64,000 bases of DNA from Datura wrightii (lineage: Eukaryota > Streptophyta > Magnoliopsida > Solanales > Solanaceae), in assembly GCA_035772735.1 (NCBI GenBank), contig JASDFA010000019.1:38773001-38837000 (forward strand). The letters run 5' to 3'. Under the pieces are notes generated by a model. The model saw nothing but the letters and a program-made list of their open reading frames with translations. It was not told the DNA's origin and ran no database searches. Both the position numbers and the translations under genes were made by a program. This document shows positions 57,651-64,000 of this stretch, in pieces (within the stretch, counting starts at the first letter, position 1; every line of letters starts with the position of its first letter).

Positions 57651-58838
57651 AGTTCTCTTGGTCCTATCGGTAGGATAAAGCATAGAAGCAGTTTTGGCAC
57701 TGACCGCCACCTGTACCTGAGGTGGTACCCTACTGAGCTAGATGACTTAGCAGAGCTACTGATGTGGTGGACTGGGCCTTTCCCCATCCTATTGACGGGA
57801 AATCCCTCAATCTGTGACCCAGCTGGCCACACCTAAAACAACCATCCCTGCCAACACGGAACTCCCCTGGATGATTCTTACCACACTTAGGACATGCTGG
57901 AAAAGTTCGGCTGCTAGAGACATGGCTCTGGGATTGGGAGCCTGATGTCCCACCCCTCTTATCTTTACGGGGCCTAAAAGATGGAGCACTGGCTGAGTAA
58001 GGTGCTGGAGGCCTCTATTGCTATTACTGGCGGTGATTAACATCGCCTGACCTTTGCTGGGAGTACTCAAACTTACCGGTTCTGGCCCCTTTACTCTCTT
58101 TCTCTATCTCCTTCTACTTTTCTGCCTCTATCTGCTATACATGAATGATGATGCTGGAGAGGTCTATGTCCTTAATAAGCATGGCGGTCATGCACTCCTT
58201 GACTACCAGGTATGAGACTCCATTAACAAATTTGAGTGTGCGAGCTCTAGGCTTAGAAACCATTTCTGGAGCATATCTCGATAGTTGAGTGAACTTTACT
58301 GCATATTCCTGTGTTGTCATGTTGTTCTGCCTCAACTTCATAAATTCAGCAGCCTTAGCTTATCTCAACTCTGGGGGAAAGAACCTGTCTAGGAATGTTG
58401 TAATGAACTCATCCCATTCTATCGGACTTACATCATTTTTCCTTCCTTCCTTCCATTACTTGTACCAAATCTGAGCTACCCCTTTCAGCTGGTAGGCAGC
58501 CACATCAGCACTTTCTGTAGAGGTAACACCCATGAGTTGGGTAATCTTTTGCACTTCATCAATGAATTCCTGCGGGTCTTCATCAACCTTAGACCCGTAA
58601 AATGCTGGGGGATTCATTTGAGTAAAATCCCGAACTCTGGCAACAGCTGTAGACCTATTTATATTCACTAGCACCACGACATTCTGATTCACCTGGTTGG
58701 TCACCGCCTGAGCTAGCATTTGGATAGCAGTTCAAAATTCTACGTGGAACACCTGGTCATCCTGAGGGGTTGCGGGAGCTGGTGGGCTTAGTTGGTTAAC
58801 ATTTTCGGTCCTCCTTCCGTTTCCCCTTTTTGAGGCAT
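57651..58838 (-). pseudogene. gag: E7 gag, both knuckles missing the last Cys
   Basis: The start is taken at ATG 58838 (minus), MPQKGETEGG. The gag domain has MNPPAFYGSKVDEDPQEFID, VAAYQLKGVAQIWYK (58600-58456), TTQEYAVKFTQLSRYAPEMV (58341) and SSIIIHV. The knuckles at 57795-57905 read CPKCGKNHPGEF and CFRCGQLGHRLRDF: in both, the fourth ligand Cys is Phe. Stops near 58440 and 58130 break the frame. Leader is at 58839-59041. Confidence 0.8.
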
Positions 58839-59042
58839 TGTTAACTGAAAAGGGTAAAGCACGAGTTAGGAGGATAATTTTTAGAGATTAAACTCTATGC
58901 ACAATAAGAATAATGAAGAAAAGGTAATCTTCATAAGAACGCCTTGTAGCCTCCTCCTCATAAGTGTGGCGCGCTTCACACCTATGAAAAAGACTCTGCT
59001 AGACGTGGCTTTTAGACATCCTAGGATACTCTAAACTTGATA

Positions 59043-59053
59043 CTTTGATACCA
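59043..59053 (-). other. E7 primer-binding site, initiator-Met type, one change
   Basis: Minus strand TGGTATCAAAG, against TGGTATCAGAG. Confidence 0.8.
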
Positions 59054-59057
59054 AGTT

Positions 59058-59746
59058 TGTCACGACCTGAGTTTGCACCTTGGACATGACACAGTACTTA
59101 GAGTCACGGATGACCCCAAGTGAACCCAGCATATAACCAATATAATGAAATTTGAGTAGAAAGAAATTTAGTGAAAGAACAGCATCATTCATTCCAAGAA
59201 ATATAAATATTTTAAACTGACACTAATTGTCAAAAATAGAATATCATAATTATGTTTGGAAGCCTCTACTAAAGATGAATTACTGGGACAAACCCCCCAA
59301 CTAACTCGAATGTCTGCAACTAAAACTGAAAATGACTAGTACTGAAGATGAAATCTATGGGACCTCTTGAGATGAGGACTCACCAAAGAGTACTGTTGTG
59401 CTAAATTCAAAGGATAACTAACCGCGTTGCTGGGCCTGAGAACCTAAACCTATATCATAAAATGATATAGCATAATAGATATGCATCAACACATTGAATG
59501 TACTGAGTATGCAAGATATAAGTTAAACATAACATTACTGAAAATCTGCAACTGTACTGGCAAGATGTGTAATGACCATATCTAGAATTGTAAGTACTGA
59601 ACTGTAAGTATTAATAACTATTTGAAGGTCATAAGCATATCCGAAATCTGGAAGATTAAACTGAACTGGATACTATGACTGTATTGGATTGAGTTGTATT
59701 GTGAGAGAGACTATAATCGACATGTAACTACATGAGATAAACGTAG
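59058..59746 (-). repeat. E7 5' LTR, inner 689 bp only
   Basis: It matches 52017-52710 of the 3' LTR and stops at ATAAACGTAG, where the plus-strand E8 LTR begins. CGTAG (59742-59746) is the candidate E8 target duplication. Confidence 0.9.
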
Positions 59747-61670
59747 TGCAATGCCCCAGAAACTCAAAGCCTAGATTCGGGACTTAAATTAGACAAAACT
59801 GGAAAATCTGCACCAGGTCACAGAACAAGTCGTTCTGTGACCCGTGGGTGGTGACCACGAGTCGTTAAGTGACTCGTGGTGAGGCCTGTAGACTTAGTGA
59901 ACATTTTTGGAGAATAAGGTGACCACGAGTGTGACCACGATTCGTGGTCAACACCACGATTCGTGATATGACCCATGGTTTAGGATAAATTTTAGACTGG
60001 GAAAAATGTTAGGAAGTGTACCCAACGGGTCCTCACCATGACTTATTTGGGACGTCACGAGTCGTGGTGTCACCCGTGGATACTCCAAGGATTTTTAGGC
60101 AGTGTAGTCCATGAGAGGTGACCAACAGGGGTTTCTAGGCAGTGTATCTCACAAGTGTGACCACAGGTCATGGTCACTGACCACAACCTATTAGGTCACC
60201 CGTGGGGACTGATGATCAGTTTTCACCTGCGAGATTTCAAGGGTCATTCAGTAATTTTTTACCCTCCTAGACTCTAAACTACATCGTTTTAAGCATATTT
60301 TTAGATTTATTAAAGGGGTTAAACGGTTTCTTTCCTTATTCTCCCCGTACAAACTCTTAGAAATCATCGTAGAACTTCTCTTACAGCTTTTCAGAGCAAG
60401 AGCTAGGGCAACCTTTTCTCCTCAATTTCTCAAGAAAATTTGTCGGCTTCTTCACTGGGTATGTAGGAATTCAACAAGAGAATAGTTTTTCCCTTGTGTC
60501 CCCAAATTCCTCCCTATTTCTCTCTATTAGTTGTACCCCTGAAACTACTGAATGTTAAGAAATTGCTAGTCATACTTTGCCTAAATTATGTGGAATAGTA
60601 TACCATGTTAATTATAGATATTTTTCACCAGTTCGTGACTGAAACAATGTTAAATCTTGTGAAGTGAAATTTAGCCCTATTTCTTGAACTAGCAAATCTT
60701 GAATTTTGCAATAGTGTTTGAATATTGAAATTTTTCTTGATTTTATCAGTGTTGGGGACTCCCATGTTGTTAGTAGCATTGAAACTAAATCAGATTATTA
60801 TCAGTTCAGTTTTAGCCAAAAATGTTAGAATTCTCGGTGTCAATCAGAAATGTCAACTGATCAGTTTGATTATAGAAATTTCTGAGGTGTCTGCAGTACC
60901 TCCTAGATATCAGAATCAGATTTAGAATTTAGTTTTTATCGGTCCTCTAGGTGTTCATGACACATTAAATAAACAGCTCTGACTAGCCTTAGGACCCCAG
61001 TTTTAGATTTTAATTTGTTTTGTAGACGGTTATGACGCTTCCAAATAAGTAGCTCTGACCAGTCCCAGAATCTAATTTAAGAATCTGGTCTGATAAGGCT
61101 CTCAAGGTATTTTCAGAAATGTATCCCTGACTAGTCTTGGCCCAGTTTTGAGTTATCAGCTTAGTAGTCAGTCTAGACCATCCAGATAGAGTAGGACTTA
61201 GCACTGAGTAGGCCGGGGTTCCAGTGCACCCAAGTTCCCAGAACTACGTTGCCACCATAGGTTTCAATTTTATTAGGTTGATGGCCCCAGAATCTTGTGA
61301 TTACCCAGTTCATGCCTTTATACCCTGGCAAAGTATTGGGTCCTACTGATGGGGTGTATACATCGGACTCCATGTATAGCTCGCGTGGTTATATGTCGGT
61401 TATAGACTCTTCCACTAGTCAGTTCTGTCCAGTTTCAGTTCAGTGCAGATCAATATTCCAGATTCAGAACATGCTTTGATCATCATACAGGGTCTTTCAG
61501 ACCATCTCAGTTATTTTAGTCATTCAGTTCAGTAGCTTTAGTCAGTCCTTGCATGTCTTTTCAGTTTAGCATTTTTATTCCACTGTGTTATGTTTCTCTC
61601 ACTTACTCAGTACATTCAAAGTACTGACGCATATTTTTTATGTTGTATTGTTTTATGATACAGCTGCAAG
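59747..61670 (+). repeat. E8 5' LTR, inner end deleted
   Basis: It aligns with the E5 LTR through TTCGGGACTTAAATTAG, AAAATCTGCACCAGGTCACA and the long middle. The palindromic motif cluster (59830-60215) is the richest in the window, with CCACGAGTCGTTAAGTGACT, ACCACGATTCGTGGT and CACGAGTCGTGGTG. The LTR stops near TTTTATGATACAGCTGCAAG; the exact junction lies within 61650-61684. Confidence 0.8.
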
Positions 61671-61683
61671 ATCTCCATTTTAA

Positions 61684-62142
61684 GTCTCCACCCCAGTTGG
61701 CGAGTCAGTTAGAGCCAACCGAGCATATAGAAACTACCCGGTCATAGTTTTTAATAAAGTCATTCCAGCTGACCTTTTAAAGCTAGACATGGTCGACTTT
61801 GACCTCATTCTTGGCATGGATTGGTTACACTCCAGGTATGCCTCAGTTGACCGCAGAACTAGGGTCGTTAGGTTTCAGTTACCTATTGAGACAACTTTAA
61901 AATGGATGGGCAGTAGTTCAGCGCCTAAGTGTAGGTTTATTTCCTACCTTAAGGCCGGGAAGATCATATCTAAGAGATGTATCGACCATTTATTTCGGGT
62001 CAAGGATTCTGACTCTGAGACCCCAACTATCCAGTCAGTCCCTGTTGTTAGCAAATTTCCAGATGTGTTCCCCGAAGATCTTCCCAGAGTTCCTCCTGAA
62101 CGGGAAATTAACTTCAGTATAGACCTTATTCCACATACTTAG
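61684..62142 (+). pseudogene. E8 protease, C-terminal part
   Basis: The frame begins VSTPVGESVRANRAYRNYPV after the junction, so the catalytic Asp block is deleted. VDFDLILGMDWLHSRYASVD follows, then the linker to RT with FPEDLPRVPPEREINFSIDL. It ends at TAG 62140, probably a changed CAG, and continues in the same frame into RT. Confidence 0.85.
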
Positions 62143-62895
62143 CCCATCTTCATCCCTCCTTATAGAATGGCCCTGGATGAACTTAAGGTGTTGAAGGAGC
62201 AGCTAAAATATCTTCTTGATAAGGGTTTTATCAGACCAAGCATCTCTCCCTGGGGTGCTCCAGTGCTTTTCGTGCAAAAGAAAGATGGTACCTTCAGAAT
62301 GTGCATCGAATACCATCAGTTGAATAAGGTCACAGTTAAGAACAGGTATCCCCTACCCAGAATTGACGACCTATTTGACCAACTTCAGGGAGCCAGTTGT
62401 TTCTCCAAAATAGATCTCAGGTCGGGGTATCACCAGCTAAGAATCAGAGAGTGTGACATACCGAAAATAGCTTTCAAGACTCGGTATGGTCACTACGAGT
62501 TTGTGGTTATGTCCTTCGGACTAACAAATGCCTCAGCAACCTTTATGGACTTGATGAACAGAGTCTTTAAGCAGTATCTAGATATGTTCGTCACTGTATT
62601 TATCGATGACATTTTGGTATACTCCAGAAATGAGGAAGAGCATGTTAATCACCTGAGGATAGTGCTTCAGACACTCAGAGACCACCAGCTGCTCACCAAG
62701 TTCAGCAAATATGAATTTTGGTTGAAGTCCATGACTTTCCTGGGTCATGTGTTCTCGAGTGAGGGAATTCAGGTTGATCCTCAAAAGATAGCAGCAGTAA
62801 CAGACTGGCCCAAACCTACCTCCCCAATCGAAATCAGAAGTTTCTTGGGTATAGCCCGGTATTACCGACGCTTTGTGGAGGCTTTTCTTTTATAG
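62143..62895 (+). pseudogene. pol: E8 reverse transcriptase domain, nearly intact
   Basis: This is the longest open RT in the window: LDKGFIRPSISPWGAPVLFV, KKDGTFRMCIEYHQLNKVTV, YPLPRIDDLFDQLQGASCFS, IDLRSGYHQLRIRECDIPKI, VMSFGLTNASATFMDLMNRV and the catalytic FIDDILVY (62599-62622) with both Asp. The thumb EFWLKSMTFLGHVFSSEGIQ follows. A shift at about 62889 ends the frame at FLL. The domain is recognisable in full, but stops upstream and downstream prevent a normal polyprotein. Confidence 0.9.
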
Positions 62896-63660
62896 CATTC
62901 CCTCTGACTAGGCTGACTCAGAAGAAGATGAAATTTTAGTGGTCAGATTCATGTGAGAAGAGTTTCCGGGAGTTAAAAACTCGACTCACTACCGCTCTAG
63001 TGTTGACCCTACCAGAAGGATCAGATGGATTTATGGTATGTTGCGATGCTTCCAGAGTTGGACTCGATTGTGTTCTAATGCAGCGGGGCAAGATGATAGT
63101 CTACACCTCTAGACATCTCAAAGTTCATGAGAAGAATTATCCAACTCATGACTTGGAATTGGCAGCGGTGGTGTTTGCGTTGAAAATATGGAGACACTAT
63201 ATGTACGGGGCTCACATGGATGTTTTCACCGACCACAAAAGCCTTCAGTATGTATGAAGTTAGAAGGACCTAAATCTTCATCAGAGAAGGTGGTTAGAGC
63301 TCCTGAAGGATTATGACATGAGCGTATTATATCACCCGAGAAAAGCCAATGTGGTGGCTGATGCCCTCAGCAAAATTTCTATGGGTAGCGTGACTCATGT
63401 TGAAGAAGGAAAAAATGAGTTGATGAAAGATATTCACCAGCTAGCTCGATTAGGGGTGCAGTTGGTTGATTCATCTAAAGGTGGAGTGGTAATGCGAAGC
63501 AGGTCAGATTCCTCTTTGGTTGTCGAAGTTAAGCCCAAACATGATGAAGATCCCATTTTACTTCAACTTAAGGAAACAGTTCTCGGGAAAGAGGTTGAGG
63601 CTTTCTCCAAAGGGGGAGATGGCGCGCTCCGACGTCGGTGACTTGAGACAGTAGGTATTG
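62896..63660 (+). pseudogene. pol: E8 RNase H and linker
   Basis: FIAFPLTRLTQKKMKF then TAG 62937, then MLTLPEGSDGFMVCCDASRV (63000), VLMQRGKMIVYTSRHLKVHE, THDLELAAVVFALKIWRHYM and FTDHKSLQYV with TGA 63255 and TAG 63261. The linker MSVLYHPRKANVVADALSKI follows (63318). A small deletion near 63640 and TAG 63652 end this part. The RNase H residues Asp (CDAS), Glu (LEL) and Asp (TDHK) are present. Confidence 0.85.
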
Positions 63661-64000
63661 GATGAGGCACACATCTTGAGATACTCCATCCACCCTGGTG
63701 CTACTAAAATGTACTATGATTTGCAGGATATTTACTGGTGGAACAGCATGAAGAGAGACATCACTGAATTCATAGCGAAGTGCCCAAACTGCCAGCAAGT
63801 CAAGGTAAAGCACCAAAGACCAGGAGGTATGACCCAGGATATTAGCATACCCATGTAGAAGTGGGAAAAAGTAAATATGGACTTTATTATGGGTCTACCT
63901 CAAACTAGTCATCAACACGATTCTATCTGGGTAGCAGTAGACCGGATGACTAAGTCAGCATATTTCCTCCCAATTAAAACTACAGATTCAGTTGAGGACT
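63661..64000 (+). pseudogene. pol: E8 integrase, N-terminal part to window edge
   Basis: Zinc-finger region YSIHPGATKMYYDLQDIYWW and KCPNCQQVK (63770-63810) with both Cys kept. TAG at 63856 stands where Trp is usual (IPMWKW). The first catalytic Asp in NMDFIMGLPQT (63875) is followed by DSIWVAVDRMTKSAYFLPIK to the edge. Confidence 0.85.

Larger units (their letters stand above)
52017..59746 (-). mobile_element. E7: chromovirus-like element, 5' LTR interrupted by E8
   Basis: Minus strand: part of the 5' LTR (59746-59058), primer site, gag, protease, RT, RNase H, integrase, a degraded C-terminus and a complete 3' LTR (54013-52017). The rest of the 5' LTR lies beyond E8, outside the window. The 5 bases before it, ATCTT (52012-52016), are the candidate target duplication. 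Confidence 0.85.
59747..64000 (+). mobile_element. E8: chromovirus-like element, LTR fused to pol, right end off-window
   Basis: The plus strand has an LTR start TGCAATGCCCCAGAAAC, then about 1.9 kb of LTR related to that of E5, then protease sequence directly at about 61684. The LTR inner end, primer site and gag are missing. Pol continues to the window edge within integrase. Confidence 0.85.

Overview
The window looks like plant nuclear DNA and consists wholly of LTR retrotransposons inserted into one another. I found no cellular gene, rRNA, tRNA gene or CRISPR array. Solanaceae-type pericentromeric heterochromatin is my guess at the source. It rests on chromodomain-bearing Ty3/gypsy elements with LTRs of about 2 kb and initiator-Met primer sites, and on gag/protease-only Athila/Tat-like elements with Asp-tRNA primer sites. 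The species is not determined.

Eight elements can be separated; names are mine. E4 (minus, chromovirus-like; pieces 22033-23118 and 47662-52016) is the oldest host. E2 (minus, chromovirus-like; off-window to 22032) sits in E4. E1 (plus, Athila/Tat-like; enters from the left edge, ends near 7871) and E3 (minus, Athila/Tat-like; complete at 9334-17023 with AACCA target duplications) both sit in E2. E5 (minus, chromovirus-like; 23119-47661, duplication GTCTA/GCCTA) interrupts the reverse transcriptase of E4. It has become a tandem array of four LTR copies with deleted internal units. E6 (plus, Athila/Tat-like; 31935-42453) interrupts the RNase H region of E5. E7 (minus, chromovirus-like; from 52017) lies at or in the 5' LTR of E4. 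E8 (plus; 59747 to the right edge) interrupts the 5' LTR of E7.

The chromovirus-like elements carry the usual gag, protease, reverse transcriptase, RNase H, integrase and chromodomain series, all decayed. Several have lost catalytic or metal-binding residues. Many stops are the kind expected from C-to-T change.

The most interesting content is in E1, E3 and E6. None has reverse transcriptase or integrase between its gag/protease frame and its 3' LTR (E1 is seen only from gag onward), so these copies appear non-autonomous. All three have a short hairpin with the loop AGGCAA at 40-46 nt after the gag-protease stop. E1 and E6 then carry a second gene (ORF2; basic start, a central domain resembling 'putative plant transposon protein', acidic end). 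That gene seems to have its own promoter block that repeats the LTR's GC-rich motif, plus a 5' leader intron of 697-698 nt ending just before the ATG. E3 has the same flanks but no ORF2. These elements also share an inverted repeat at the very start of the LTR, and E1 and E6 have internal copies of the polypurine tract. Together these suggest a retroelement family that carries an independently expressed accessory gene.
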